Assembly: GCF_006439015.1 (NCBI RefSeq)
Contig: NZ_RCZG01000001.1
Span: 558,001-622,000, forward strand
Source: Mycolicibacterium hodleri
GTDB taxonomy: Bacteria; Actinomycetota; Actinomycetes; Mycobacteriales; Mycobacteriaceae
Length of the DNA: 64,000 nt
Direction of reading: 5' to 3'
Part shown: piece after piece, positions 44,750 to 53,816 of the stretch
Position numbering within the stretch: the first letter of the stretch is position 1
Layout of the letters: the number at the start of each line of letters is the position of its first letter
Program-made: the position numbers and the translations under genes
Notes under the pieces: model-generated
Seen by the model: only the letters and a program-made list of their open reading frames with translations
Told to the model about the DNA's origin: nothing
Databases searched by the model: none

Positions 44750-45580
44750 GTGACCGACGCGACCAACGCTTCTGACGCCACCCATTCCGCCGACGTCAGT
44801 GACGCAGCGGAAGACGCCGACGGCGGTGGCGAGGATCCGCCCAAGAAGAAGCGTGGAGCCGTTCGCGAGGCCGCGATCCTTCTGAGCATTGCGCTCGTCC
44901 TGTACTACGTGATGTTGACCTTCGTCGCGCGGCCGTACCTCATCCCCTCGGAATCGATGGAGCCCACGTTGCACGGCTGTGCCGGCTGCGTCGGTGACCG
45001 GATCATGGTGGACAAGGTGACCTATGACTTCACCGCGCCCGAGCCCGGCGACGTCGTGGTCTTCAAGGGGCCGCCGGCCTGGAACATCGGCTACAAGTCG
45101 ATTCGGTCCGACAGCACCCCGATCCGCTGGATGCAGAACGCACTCTCGTTCATCGGGTTCGTGCCGCCCGATGAGAACGATCTGGTCAAGCGTGTGATCG
45201 CCACGGGTGGACAGACGGTCGAGTGTCGCGCCGACACGGGGTTGACGGTTGACGGCAAGAAGCTCAACGAACCGTATCTCGACGTCAACACGATGATGGC
45301 GGACCCGCAGATCTATCCCTGCCTCGGCAACGAGTTCGGTCCCGTGAAGGTCCCCGATAACCGGCTGTGGGTGATGGGCGACAACCGCACTCACTCGGCC
45401 GACTCGCGCGCCCACTGCACCAACCTCCCCGCCGATGCCCAGAAGGGCCTGTTGTGCACCGGTGACCCGATGGCGGGAACGGTTCCGGTCGACAATGTGA
45501 TCGGCAAGGCGCGGTTCATCGCGTGGCCGCCTGGCCGGTGGGGCAGCGTATCGTCCACCAATCCGCAGACGTCGCAGTAG
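44750..45580 (+). CDS. lepB: Signal peptidase I
   Basis: Type I leader peptidase, 276 residues from this start, cleaving Sec and Tat signal peptides outside the membrane. An acidic cytoplasmic N-terminus is followed by one transmembrane helix ([18 protein letters not shown]) and then the catalytic serine in [14 protein letters not shown]. The catalytic lysine is in [13 protein letters not shown], and the family box E is [15 protein letters not shown] chose the GTG at 44750 because of the leaderless-type promoter; a TTG at 44699 would add 17 residues. Equivalent to M. tuberculosis Rv2903c. Confidence 0.95.
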   Translation: MTDATNASDATHSADVSDAAEDADGGGEDPPKKKRGAVREAAILLSIALVLYYVMLTFVARPYLIPSESMEPTLHGCAGCVGDRIMVDKVTYDFTAPEPGDVVVFKGPPAWNIGYKSIRSDSTPIRWMQNALSFIGFVPPDENDLVKRVIATGGQTVECRADTGLTVDGKKLNEPYLDVNTMMADPQIYPCLGNEFGPVKVPDNRLWVMGDNRTHSADSRAHCTNLPADAQKGLLCTGDPMAGTVPVDNVIGKARFIAWPPGRWGSVSSTNPQTSQ

Positions 45581-45588
45581 GAGCCCAC

Positions 45589-46323
45589 TTGCCGGCGACC
45601 TGGCCGCCTAGAGCCGTGATCCGCAAGTCTGCGGGACTGCGCACCATCGAATCCGCGCTGTATCGCGGCGGTCTCGGCCCGGTGGCCGGGGTGGACGAGG
45701 TGGGACGCGGCGCCTGCGCCGGACCGCTCGTCGTCGCCGCGTGCGTACTCGGTCCCAACCGTCTGGAGAGCCTGTCGGCGCTCGACGACTCGAAGAAGCT
45801 CAACGAGCGTGAGCGCGAGCGGTTGTTTCCGCTGATACGCCGTTACGCGCTGGCCTATCACGTCGTCTTCATCCCGTCGCAGGAAGTGGATCGACGCGGT
45901 GTTCACGTGGCCAACATCGAAGGCATGCGACGCGCTGTGGCAGGGTTGGCGCTTCGGCCGGGTTACGTGCTGAGTGACGGGTTCCGGGTGCCCGGGTTGC
46001 CGATGCCATCTCTGCCCGTCGTGGGTGGTGACGCGGCGGCGGCCTGCATCGCCGCGGCCAGCGTGCTCGCCAAGGTGAGTCGGGACCGCCTCATGGTGCA
46101 GATGGACTCGCAGCATCCCGGCTACGGCTTCGCCGTACACAAGGGCTACAGCACTGCGTTCCACACGGCGGCACTGGCCGAGCGCGGCCCTTGCAGTGAA
46201 CACCGATATTCGTTCATCAACGTGCGAAGACTGGTGCCCGCGGGGGTTCCCCGCGGGAGGCCGGACGGCGCGCCGAATTGGGCTGAGGAAAGATGTACCG
46301 AACACCGACCGGAGGACGACTGA
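45589..46323 (+). CDS. rnhB: Ribonuclease HII
   Basis: A 244-residue enzyme cutting RNA in RNA-DNA hybrids and at single ribonucleotides. The active-site signature is [18 protein letters not shown] with the DE pair; a second acidic residue is in [15 protein letters not shown], and the substrate loop is [13 protein letters not shown]. The TTG start at 45589 has TAGGAG six bases upstream, overlapping the lepB stop, and gives the family start [14 protein letters not shown]. The last 35 residues are variable and encoded partly by a perfect palindrome at 46237-46257. Confidence 0.95.
   Translation: MPATWPPRAVIRKSAGLRTIESALYRGGLGPVAGVDEVGRGACAGPLVVAACVLGPNRLESLSALDDSKKLNERERERLFPLIRRYALAYHVVFIPSQEVDRRGVHVANIEGMRRAVAGLALRPGYVLSDGFRVPGLPMPSLPVVGGDAAAACIAAASVLAKVSRDRLMVQMDSQHPGYGFAVHKGYSTAFHTAALAERGPCSEHRYSFINVRRLVPAGVPRGRPDGAPNWAEERCTEHRPEDD
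46237..46257 (+). repeat. Perfect GC hairpin inside the rnhB 3' end
   Basis: CCCGCGGGG (46237-46245) and CCCCGCGGG (46249-46257) form a 9-bp stem with a GTT loop, in the poorly conserved C-terminal tail of rnhB. Confidence 0.85.
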
Positions 46324-46327
46324 ACCG

Positions 46328-46633
46328 ATGAGTGCCGAAGATCTCGAGAAGTACGAAACCGAGATGGAGCTCTCGCTGTACCGCGAATACAAGGACATCG
46401 TGGGGCAGTTCAGTTACGTCGTGGAGACCGAGCGCCGCTTCTATCTCGCGAACAGCGTCGAGTTGGTGCCCCGTAACGCGGACGGCGAGGTCTACTTCGA
46501 GCTGCGCCTGGCCGACGCGTGGGTATGGGACATGTACCGTCCGGCCCGCTTCGTCAAGCAGGTGCGGGTGATCACCTTCAAGGACGTCAACATCGAAGAG
46601 GTCGAGAAGCCCGAGTTGCGGCTCCCGGACTGA
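46328..46633 (+). CDS. DUF2469 family protein
   Basis: A 101-residue acidic protein conserved in actinobacteria next to rnhB (M. tuberculosis Rv2901c). It begins MSAEDLEKYETEMELSLYRE and contains FSYVVETERRFYLANSVEL and RPARFVKQVRVITFKDVNIE. No enzymatic motif or membrane segment is seen, and the function is unknown. The ATG is four bases after the rnhB stop, so co-transcription is near certain. Confidence 0.93.
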   Translation: MSAEDLEKYETEMELSLYREYKDIVGQFSYVVETERRFYLANSVELVPRNADGEVYFELRLADAWVWDMYRPARFVKQVRVITFKDVNIEEVEKPELRLPD

Positions 46634-46642
46634 GTCGACGTC

Positions 46643-47464
46643 ATGGCCGAGGATCGAGCTCCCGTCGCGATCGTCACCGGCGCCAGTCGTGGCGCGGGCC
46701 GGGGTATCGCCGCCGCGCTGCTGGACGCCGGCTGGCGGGTCTACCTGACCGGGCGGACGATCGTCGATGCCTCCAGAAACGACGCGGCCGGTGAGATCCC
46801 CGTCCGGGTCGACCACCGGGATGACGCTCAGGTCGCCGCGCTGTTCGAGCGTGTGGTCGACGAGTGCGGCAGGCTGGATCTCCTCGTCAACAACGCGGCC
46901 GCGATCCATGATGAACTGACCGGTCCAAAGCCGTTCTGGGAGAAGCCACTCCAACTGGCCGACGTCCTCGACGTCGGTCTGCGGTCGGCCTACGTCGCGT
47001 CCTGGCATGCCGCACCGCTGATGGTGGCCCAGGGCCGGGGGCTCATCGCCTTCACCTCGTCGCCGGGATCGGTCTGCTATATGCATGGCCCCGCGTACGG
47101 GGCGCAGAAGGCGGGGGTGGACAAGCTGGCCGCCGACATGGCCGTCGACTTCGCGGCCACCGGCGTCACGACCGTGTCCATCTGGATGGGGATCCTGCTG
47201 ACCGAGGCATTCTGCCGTGCCTTCGACGGACATCCGGACGCGTTGGCGAAGACTGCCCGGCACGCCGAGACGCCCGAGTTCACCGGGCGCCTCATCGACG
47301 CGCTGTGGCGAGACGCCGCCGCGGCCGAACTGGCTGGTCAGACGTTGATTGGCGCCGAGCTCGCGGTGCGCTACGGCATCACCGACGCAGACGGACGCCA
47401 ACCACCATCGCACCGGGACGCGCTCGGCGCGCCGCGCATTCCGTCGACTGTGGTGGTGCGCTGA
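46643..47464 (+). CDS. Short-chain dehydrogenase/reductase
   Basis: A 273-residue classical SDR. The cofactor motif TGASRGAGRGIA is at about residues 12-23, LVNNAA follows, and the catalytic pair is in YGAQKAGVDK (YxxxK). Asp/Arg preference for NAD or NADP is not clear. Substrate unknown. It starts nine bases after the DUF2469 gene but is not part of the conserved M. tuberculosis order, where formate-dehydrogenase genes follow; it opens an accessory block reaching to yraN. Confidence 0.88.
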   Translation: MAEDRAPVAIVTGASRGAGRGIAAALLDAGWRVYLTGRTIVDASRNDAAGEIPVRVDHRDDAQVAALFERVVDECGRLDLLVNNAAAIHDELTGPKPFWEKPLQLADVLDVGLRSAYVASWHAAPLMVAQGRGLIAFTSSPGSVCYMHGPAYGAQKAGVDKLAADMAVDFAATGVTTVSIWMGILLTEAFCRAFDGHPDALAKTARHAETPEFTGRLIDALWRDAAAAELAGQTLIGAELAVRYGITDADGRQPPSHRDALGAPRIPSTVVVR

Positions 47465-47498
47465 CGTCGACGCCGCCGTGACTTGCCACACTGGACGC

Positions 47499-48272
47499 AT
47501 GCGCAAGACACCGCAGTGCTGGCTCACCGACATGGATGGCGTTCTGGTACACGAGGAGCGTGCGCTCCCGGGTGCCACCGAGTTCCTGCAGCGACTGGTG
47601 GAGAAGAAGCGGCCCTTCCTGGTGCTGACCAACAATTCGATCTTCACCCCTCGAGACCTGGCAGCCCGGCTGCTGCGATCCGGGTTGGAGGTCCCGGAGG
47701 CCTCGATCTGGACCTCGGCGCTGGCGACCGCCGCCTTCCTGCACGATCAGCTGCCCGGCGGTTCGGCCTACGTGATCGGCGAGGCAGGTCTGACGACGGC
47801 CCTTCACGAGGTGGGTTACACGTTGACCGACACCGGACCCGACTTCGTGGTCCTCGGTGAGACCCGGACGTACTCCTTCGAGGCGATCACCAAGGCCATC
47901 CGACTCATCGGTGGCGGGGCTCGCTTCATCGCCACCAACCCCGACGTCACCGGGCCATCGGCCGAGGGACCGACACCCGCGACGGGTTCGGTGGCGGCGC
48001 TCATCACCAAGGCCACGGGACGGGAGCCCTACTTCGTGGGCAAGCCGAACCCGATGATGTTCCGCAGCGCACTCAACCGCATCGAGGGGCACTCGGAGAG
48101 CACCTTCATGGTCGGCGACCGGATGGACACCGACGTCGTGGCGGGCATCGAGGCCGGACTGGAGACGATCCTGGTGCTCACCGGGTCGACGACGGTCGCG
48201 GACATCGAGAAGTATCCGTTCCGGCCGAGTCGGGTCCTGGACTCCATCGCAGACGCCGTCGATCTGATTTGA
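47499..48272 (+). CDS. HAD-IIA (NagD-like) phosphatase
   Basis: A 257-residue haloacid dehalogenase superfamily phosphatase with a C2 cap. Motif I is WLTDMDGVLVHE (nucleophile Asp), motif II LVLTNNS, motif III lysine in FVGKPNPMMF and motif IV VGDRMDTDVVAG. NagD-type enzymes dephosphorylate sugar phosphates and nucleotides. A CACACT hexamer ends six bases before the ATG at 47499, so a leaderless transcript is possible. Substrate unknown. Confidence 0.9.
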   Translation: MRKTPQCWLTDMDGVLVHEERALPGATEFLQRLVEKKRPFLVLTNNSIFTPRDLAARLLRSGLEVPEASIWTSALATAAFLHDQLPGGSAYVIGEAGLTTALHEVGYTLTDTGPDFVVLGETRTYSFEAITKAIRLIGGGARFIATNPDVTGPSAEGPTPATGSVAALITKATGREPYFVGKPNPMMFRSALNRIEGHSESTFMVGDRMDTDVVAGIEAGLETILVLTGSTTVADIEKYPFRPSRVLDSIADAVDLI

Positions 48273-48276
48273 TTCG

Positions 48277-49485
48277 ATGACGGCTGACCGACCAGATGCC
48301 ACTCAGCCCCTGACGGGGGTGCGGATCATCGAGATCTCCAGCTTCGTCGCCGTGCCGTTGGCCGGAATGACCCTGGCGCAATTGGGCGCCGAGGTGATTC
48401 GAGTCGACCCCGTCGGAGGGGCGGCCGATTACCATCGCTGGCCGCTGACCGCCGACGGCGAGAGCATCTACTGGGCCGGGCTCAACAAGGGCAAGCTGTC
48501 CGCCGCGATCGACGTGCGTTCCGCCGAAGGGCAGGAGTTGATCAAGAGGCTGATCGCCGACAGTGGCATCCTGATCACGAATGTTGCTGGGCGGCAATGG
48601 CATTCGTACGATAATTTGGTGGCGCTGCGACCGGATCTCATCCACGTCGAGGTGTCCGGTCGCGCCGACGGTGGCACCGGCGTCGACTACACCGTCAACG
48701 CGGGCATGGGTTTCCCCCTTGTCACCGGGCCTGCCGGGACCGCGGACCCGGTCAACCACGTGCTGCCCGCCTGGGACGTGACCTGCGGGCTCTACGTAGC
48801 CCTTGCCGTGACGGCCGCACTGCGGCACCGCGACGCCACCGGCGACGGGCAACGCATAGGCATTCCCCTCGAGAACGTGGCGCTCGCGACGGCGGGCAAT
48901 CTCAGTTTCCTGACCGAGGCAATGGTCAACGGCGTCGCGCGGGAGCGCATCGGCAACTCGATCTACGGCCAGTACGGTCAGGCGTTCACCAGCGCCGACG
49001 GTGCCTCCTTCATGATCGTTGCGCTCACGGGTCGGCACTTCCGTGACTTGGCCGAGGTTACCGGCGCGACGAAAGCCGTTGCCGCACTTGGTGATGCACT
49101 CGGTGCGGACTTCACCGACGAGGGGCAGCGGTATCAGCACCGCGACGCGCTCACAGGGCTGTTCACGGCGTGGTTCACCGGGCACACCGCGGACGAGATC
49201 ACCGCGGCCCTCTCGGCGACGTCGATCCTGTGGGAGCGCTATCGCACGTTCACCGAGACCGCGGCCGACCCCAAGGTCACCGACAACCCGCTGTTCAGCA
49301 CTCTCGATCAGCCGCGAATCGGCCAATACCTGGCTCCCGCACTACCGCTGGCGGTCAACGGTGCCTACCGGCCCGCAGTGCCGTCACCCGCACTGGGCGA
49401 CCACACCGTCGAGGTGCTTCGGGAATGGCTGGAGTTGTCCGATGGCGAGATCGATCGGCTGACCGACGCGGGCACGGTCGCGTGA
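48277..49485 (+). CDS. Family III CoA-transferase (CaiB/BaiF)
   Basis: A 402-residue formyl-CoA-transferase-type enzyme. The N-terminal signature LTGVRIIEISSFVAVPLAG is followed by LAQLGAEVIRVDP, and the catalytic aspartate is expected in HVLPAWDVTCGLYVALAV. It moves CoA between carboxylic acids; substrate not predictable. The ATG is four bases after the HAD gene and the stop overlaps the thioesterase start, so CoA transfer and thioester hydrolysis are coupled in one transcript. Confidence 0.92.
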   Translation: MTADRPDATQPLTGVRIIEISSFVAVPLAGMTLAQLGAEVIRVDPVGGAADYHRWPLTADGESIYWAGLNKGKLSAAIDVRSAEGQELIKRLIADSGILITNVAGRQWHSYDNLVALRPDLIHVEVSGRADGGTGVDYTVNAGMGFPLVTGPAGTADPVNHVLPAWDVTCGLYVALAVTAALRHRDATGDGQRIGIPLENVALATAGNLSFLTEAMVNGVARERIGNSIYGQYGQAFTSADGASFMIVALTGRHFRDLAEVTGATKAVAALGDALGADFTDEGQRYQHRDALTGLFTAWFTGHTADEITAALSATSILWERYRTFTETAADPKVTDNPLFSTLDQPRIGQYLAPALPLAVNGAYRPAVPSPALGDHTVEVLREWLELSDGEIDRLTDAGTVA

Positions 49486-50300
49486 GTGAACTGCTAAGCC
49501 TGCTCGACGTCCACCCCGGCCCATCAGAGGATTCCTGGATCGGGCCGGCCAGTGGACCCGAGGGCAAGCGTTCGTTCGGCGGCCAGTTCATGGCCCAAAC
49601 CCTGGCGGCCGCCGCCCGCACCGTCGAGTCCACGAAGTTGCCCACCAGCATGCATCTGCAGTTCCTGCGGGGCGGTGAGGCGGGCGACGACGTCGAGTAC
49701 ACGGTGCAGCGGGTGTTCGACGGGCGGACCGCCTCGCACCGTCGCGTGGAGTCTCGTCAGGCCGACCGCGTGATGACCGCCGCAAGCGTCTCGTTCTCCG
49801 TGCCGTTGCCCGGTCCCGAACACGGCAGGCTCGTTCCCTTGCCACAGGATCCCGAGAGCTTGCCGCGTACCGGGCCAGTTGGGCCTGCCCCCTCGATGCC
49901 GTTGGACGAGATCGACATTCGCGTCGTCGACGATCGGTCGACTGGGGAGTTCGTGCGACGCCTCTGGTGGCGGGTCGAGATACCCGTCCCCGACGACCCG
50001 CTGCTGCACGACGTCATCGCGGCATACGTCTGCGACGTGTACATGATCGATCCCGCGCTGCAGGTGCACGGTCACTCGATGCGGGCGCGGACGCACCGCA
50101 GTGGCACGACCGATTCTTCCATCTGGTTTCACCGGCCGGTGCGGGCGGACCGCTGGAACCTCCTGGAGACCAGATCGCCGGCGGCGGCCCGCGGCCGAGG
50201 CGTGATCACCGGCAGCCTGGTCGGTGCGGACGGCGAGATCGCGGCCACCGTGGCGCAGGAAGGCCTCATCGCGGAGCGGGAGAAGCCGTCCGAGAGTTGA
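49482..50300 (+). CDS. Acyl-CoA thioesterase, TesB-like double hot-dog
   Basis: A 272-residue thioesterase II. The first hot-dog domain has SFGGQFMAQTLAAAARTV and LHLQFLRGG-type strands (here MHLQFLRGGEAGDDVEYTV). The second domain ends SIWFHRPVRADRWNLLE and GVITGSLVGADGEIAATVAQ, the usual TesB C-terminus. It hydrolyses acyl-CoA to free acid and CoA. GTG start overlapping the CoA-transferase stop. The 3' end overlaps the convergent acyltransferase-fusion gene by 35 bases. Confidence 0.92.
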   Translation: MSELLSLLDVHPGPSEDSWIGPASGPEGKRSFGGQFMAQTLAAAARTVESTKLPTSMHLQFLRGGEAGDDVEYTVQRVFDGRTASHRRVESRQADRVMTAASVSFSVPLPGPEHGRLVPLPQDPESLPRTGPVGPAPSMPLDEIDIRVVDDRSTGEFVRRLWWRVEIPVPDDPLLHDVIAAYVCDVYMIDPALQVHGHSMRARTHRSGTTDSSIWFHRPVRADRWNLLETRSPAAARGRGVITGSLVGADGEIAATVAQEGLIAEREKPSES

Positions 50301-52767
50301 CGTGGCGAATCCCGCGTACGCGAATCCGCCTGCGCGCCATCATCAGCAGTTGCGTCAGGACCACCCCCGTCAGCAGTGTCGAGGTGACGCCGAGAAGACG
50401 GTGTTCACCGAACAGCGGGTAGACCTGGTAGTGGGTCAGGTAGATGACCAGCGACGCCTCGGCAAGAACCCCTGCCGTCACGGTGACGATCGACGGGCAT
50501 CGCACGGCGGGCAACCAGATCAGCAGAGCCAGTCCCACGAAGACAAGCAGCTCCCGGCGCGGGTTGCCGAAGTAACCGACGATGCCGACGGCGAGCATCA
50601 GGGTGACTGCGAGGCGCTGCAGGGTCGTGGAGGCCTTCGACGCCGCCCACCCGATGGCGAAGAACCAGAAGGCGACCACGGTGAACCACGCTGCATGGCC
50701 CATCCCGAACCCGTGAAAACGGACCACCAGCCCGAGAGTCAGGAACCCCATTGCGAACGCGAACGGCGCACGTCGTTCCAGGCGGTCTCCGATCGGCGTC
50801 CAGCACACCAACGCGAGGGTCACCAGAATCCACACGACGACCTCGACGAACCACAGTCTGCCCGCCGTCACGCTGTCGCTGGGTCCGAGGAATTTGTTGG
50901 CCAACAACAGATTCGCCGCGGTGTAGTCGTTCGTGCCGAGCAGGGCGATGGCCACCCATGCCACCGAGGGCACGGCGATCCACGCGATGGTGTTGCGCAG
51001 GTGCCTGGCGCGTTGCAGGCGCGGCAGCGGGGTCAGGCAGAAGCGGCCGAAGTTGTACCCGGCGATGCCCAGCAGAACGTGCGCACCACCCCATAGCGTG
51101 TACAGCCCGGCGTGCGATCCGACGACGAGCACGATGGCAATCGCCCTCAGGGCGACACTTGTCTCGAGCGTCGTGCCCCACCATCGCCGCGGTCTGGAGG
51201 CGGCCTCCAGCTCGCGCAGCGGCAGCCGTTGCCAATCGGCGGGGAGATGACCGATCGCGCGTTCCAGGCGAACCGACATCGATACATAGGACAGCGAGTT
51301 CCCACCGAGGTCGACGAAGCTGGCCCCGTCGTCGATCGACGCGGCGTCGAGGTGGAGCACGTCGGCGAACAGCCCGCGAAGGTCGAGTGCGACCCCATCG
51401 TCCGACCTGATGCGATCAGCCAGCTGGCGGACGCCGTGGAGATCCGGTTTCCCCGTGGGCAATCGGGGAAGTTCGTCCACGTCGAGGACGCGGACCGCCG
51501 CTCGAGGGAGACCCGATGCGGTCGTGGCGACGAGTCCGACGTCGCAGCCGGCGGGACGATCGGCGGCCGCGACCAACAGTTCGCCGTCGCCCTCCGTGCA
51601 GATCGCGGACACGTCGGCGTCGCGCAGGCTGGCCTCGATGCGTTCTAGGTCGAGTCGCAGTCCGTACAGCTTGGCGAAGCGGCTGATGCGGCCGACCACT
51701 TCATACAGGCCGTTGGAGTTCCTTCGAGCGAGGTCACCGGTGCGAAGCGCCGCTACCGTACGTCCAGCCGCGAGGTCGTCGCGATCGTGCGCGTAGCCCA
51801 TCATCACGCCCGCGCCGCGGTAGACCAGCTCACCGACGTCGGCGGGCATGCCGTCGACCGGTTCCCCCTCCAGCACCTCGATGTCGAACGTGCCGCCGGG
51901 AATCGGCACACCGATCGCGTGCGGATTGTCGACCGCGAGTTCCGGTGGAAGGTAGGCCATTCGGGCGGTGGCCTCGGTCGCTCCGTACATCACGAACAGT
52001 TGCCACCCGCGGCGCCGTCCGAGTTGCGCGAACCGCCGGACCCGATCGGGGGCGAGCCGGCCGCCGGCCTGGGTGACGTACCGCAGGTGCGGGAGCTGCA
52101 TGTCGCCGAAGCCAATGCGGTGCAGCAGGTCGAAGGTGTGGGGGACGCCCGCGAACGTCGTACCCCGGTGCCGTGCCATCAGGTCCCAGAACTCGTCGTC
52201 GACAACGGAGTGGTCGGTCAGAATGAGCCCGGCCCCACGCAGTAGATGGCTGTGAATCACGGAGAGGCCGTAGCAGTACGACATGGGTAAAGTCGTTGCG
52301 GCCCTGTCGGTGTCCCGGATGTCGAGATACGTGGCGATGGACTCGGCGTTGGCGATCAGGTTGTTCCGGGACAGCCGCACCAGCTTCGGTGACCCCGTGC
52401 TGCCGGACGTGGACAGCAGGAGCGCCAGATCGGGATGGAGATCGTGAGCAGCTCGGTGGCGGTGCTCCATGCTGCCGCCACGGACGATCACGTCGGGATC
52501 GTAGGTGTCGATCACCGCCGCGTGATCGCCATCGGCGGGCAGTGGGATGACGACGTGACCACCCGCCAGGGCCCCGAGATAGCTTACCAATGTCTCGATG
52601 TCGTTGCGGCACTCCAGGAGTACCAGCCTGCGTTGACTTCCGAGGTCGGAGGCGCTCGCGGCGACGTCGTCGGCGAGTTCGCGGTAGGAGACTCGCCGGT
52701 CCGCGGTCAGCAGCGCCGGATCGTCACCGCGGGAAGTCAGATGGTCGAGTAGTCGGCCAGCCGTCAT
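50266..52767 (-). CDS. Adenylation domain - carrier domain - acyltransferase-3 membrane fusion
   Basis: An 833-residue three-part protein. Residues 1 to about 450 are an AMP-forming acyl/aminoacyl adenylation domain: LLLSTSGSTGSPKLVRL (A3), MYGATEATARMAYLPPE (A5), LRTGDLARR (A7), YGLRLDLERIE (A8) and the catalytic lysine in LPTGKPD near 438. A phosphopantetheinyl carrier domain follows, with the attachment Ser near 490 in DLGGNSLSYVS. From about 527 it is a multi-helix membrane acyltransferase-3 domain opening SVALRAIAIVLVVGSHAGL, whose His is the family catalytic residue. The logical reaction is activation of an acid, loading on its own carrier, then transfer to a membrane or envelope acceptor. 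The ATG overlaps the stop of the ABC ATPase gene (ATGA), so it belongs to the iron-box operon. Substrate unknown. Confidence 0.88.
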   Translation of the reverse strand: MTAGRLLDHLTSRGDDPALLTADRRVSYRELADDVAASASDLGSQRRLVLLECRNDIETLVSYLGALAGGHVVIPLPADGDHAAVIDTYDPDVIVRGGSMEHRHRAAHDLHPDLALLLSTSGSTGSPKLVRLSRNNLIANAESIATYLDIRDTDRAATTLPMSYCYGLSVIHSHLLRGAGLILTDHSVVDDEFWDLMARHRGTTFAGVPHTFDLLHRIGFGDMQLPHLRYVTQAGGRLAPDRVRRFAQLGRRRGWQLFVMYGATEATARMAYLPPELAVDNPHAIGVPIPGGTFDIEVLEGEPVDGMPADVGELVYRGAGVMMGYAHDRDDLAAGRTVAALRTGDLARRNSNGLYEVVGRISRFAKLYGLRLDLERIEASLRDADVSAICTEGDGELLVAAADRPAGCDVGLVATTASGLPRAAVRVLDVDELPRLPTGKPDLHGVRQLADRIRSDDGVALDLRGLFADVLHLDAASIDDGASFVDLGGNSLSYVSMSVRLERAIGHLPADWQRLPLRELEAASRPRRWWGTTLETSVALRAIAIVLVVGSHAGLYTLWGGAHVLLGIAGYNFGRFCLTPLPRLQRARHLRNTIAWIAVPSVAWVAIALLGTNDYTAANLLLANKFLGPSDSVTAGRLWFVEVVVWILVTLALVCWTPIGDRLERRAPFAFAMGFLTLGLVVRFHGFGMGHAAWFTVVAFWFFAIGWAASKASTTLQRLAVTLMLAVGIVGYFGNPRRELLVFVGLALLIWLPAVRCPSIVTVTAGVLAEASLVIYLTHYQVYPLFGEHRLLGVTSTLLTGVVLTQLLMMARRRIRVRGIRHVNSRTASPAPR

Positions 52768-53816
52768 GACGGTTGATCGAGGACGACTACCGGTCCGACG
52801 ACGTCGACGCGGACCTTGGCGTCGACCGCGGGAGGATCGAGGCTGTGCTGACGGACGGTAATCGGTTCGCCTGCACCGGGATCCACGACGAGTAGCACGT
52901 CGTGCCCGCGGAACTCCGAGGACAGCACGGTGCCGACACCCGTTCCATGCCCATCGTCGGTCACAGTGGTGGCGATCAGCTGCTCGGGTCGCAGCATGAG
53001 GGTGGCAGGCCCGTCGGCGGCCTCGTCACGCACGGGTAGGCGGCCAAGTACGCAGTCGGCGACACCCCCGGTGACGGTGCCGGGCAGGAGCACACAATCG
53101 CCGAGGAACTCGGCGGTGAATTTGTTTCCTGGATTGAGGTAGACCTGTTGCGGAGTTCCGACACCGGCGAATCGACCGTCGCGCATGACGGCGACCTGGT
53201 CGGCGATGGAAAGCGCCTCTTCCTGGTCGTGGGTTACCAAGAGCGTCGTCACCTGAGCCGCGGCCAGCAACTGGGCGACCGCCGCGCGGGTCGACGCCCG
53301 CAGGCCGGTGTCGAGCGCGCTGAAGGGCTCGTCGAGCAACATCAGCGCGGGTTCGCGCGCCAGCGCCCTCGCCAGTGCAACGCGCTGCTGCTGGCCGCCG
53401 GACAGCTCGTGAGGTCGACGTTGCGCCATGGACTCGCCCAACTGGACGGTGTCGAGCAGTGCAGCCACCCGGGCGCGGGACGTGCGGGCATTGCGAGTGA
53501 GCCCATACGCGATGTTCTGCCCCACGGTGAGGTGCGGGAACAGGGCACCGTCCTGGGCGACGTAGCCGACGTCGCGACGGTGCGCAGCGATGAACCGTTC
53601 GGCGCTGGCGACCTCGCGTCCGGCGATGGAAATGGTTCCGCTGTCGGGGGTTTCGAAGCCGGCGACGAGGCGGAGAAGGGTCGTCTTGCCGCAACCGGAG
53701 GCGCCGACGACCGCGGTGACGGTGCCCTTTGGCACACTTAGGTCGACGCCGTGAAGCACGGCATTGCCGCCGAACGACTTGGTGAGACCGGTGACCTCGA
53801 GCGCATTCGCGGTCAC
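52764..53816 (-). CDS. Iron-type ABC transporter ATPase (FbpC-like)
   Basis: A 350-residue ATPase. Walker A VVGASGCGKTTLL (residues 36-48), signature LSGGQQQRVALARAL, Walker B LMLLDEPFSALD and switch His in VTHDQEEAL. A C-terminal TOBE-type domain of about 110 residues is typical of the Fbp/Pot/Sfu group. It energises the permease encoded upstream. GTG start (53816) overlaps the permease stop; the stop overlaps the adenylation-fusion start. The subfamily call as iron rather than thiamine or polyamine rests on the binding protein and the promoter box. Confidence 0.92.
   Translation of the reverse strand: MTANALEVTGLTKSFGGNAVLHGVDLSVPKGTVTAVVGASGCGKTTLLRLVAGFETPDSGTISIAGREVASAERFIAAHRRDVGYVAQDGALFPHLTVGQNIAYGLTRNARTSRARVAALLDTVQLGESMAQRRPHELSGGQQQRVALARALAREPALMLLDEPFSALDTGLRASTRAAVAQLLAAAQVTTLLVTHDQEEALSIADQVAVMRDGRFAGVGTPQQVYLNPGNKFTAEFLGDCVLLPGTVTGGVADCVLGRLPVRDEAADGPATLMLRPEQLIATTVTDDGHGTGVGTVLSSEFRGHDVLLVVDPGAGEPITVRQHSLDPPAVDAKVRVDVVGPVVVLDQPS

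Noticed and set aside
44699..45580. TTG at 44699 as lepB start
   Set aside because: No ribosome site is visible, while the GTG at 44750 has a TANNNT element six bases upstream; still a possible alternative because the N-terminus is not conserved.
50266..52767. The adenylation-acyltransferase fusion as maturation enzyme for the NHLP protein
   Set aside because: It lies about 17 kb away, is in a different operon, and its domains are not known RiPP maturases.
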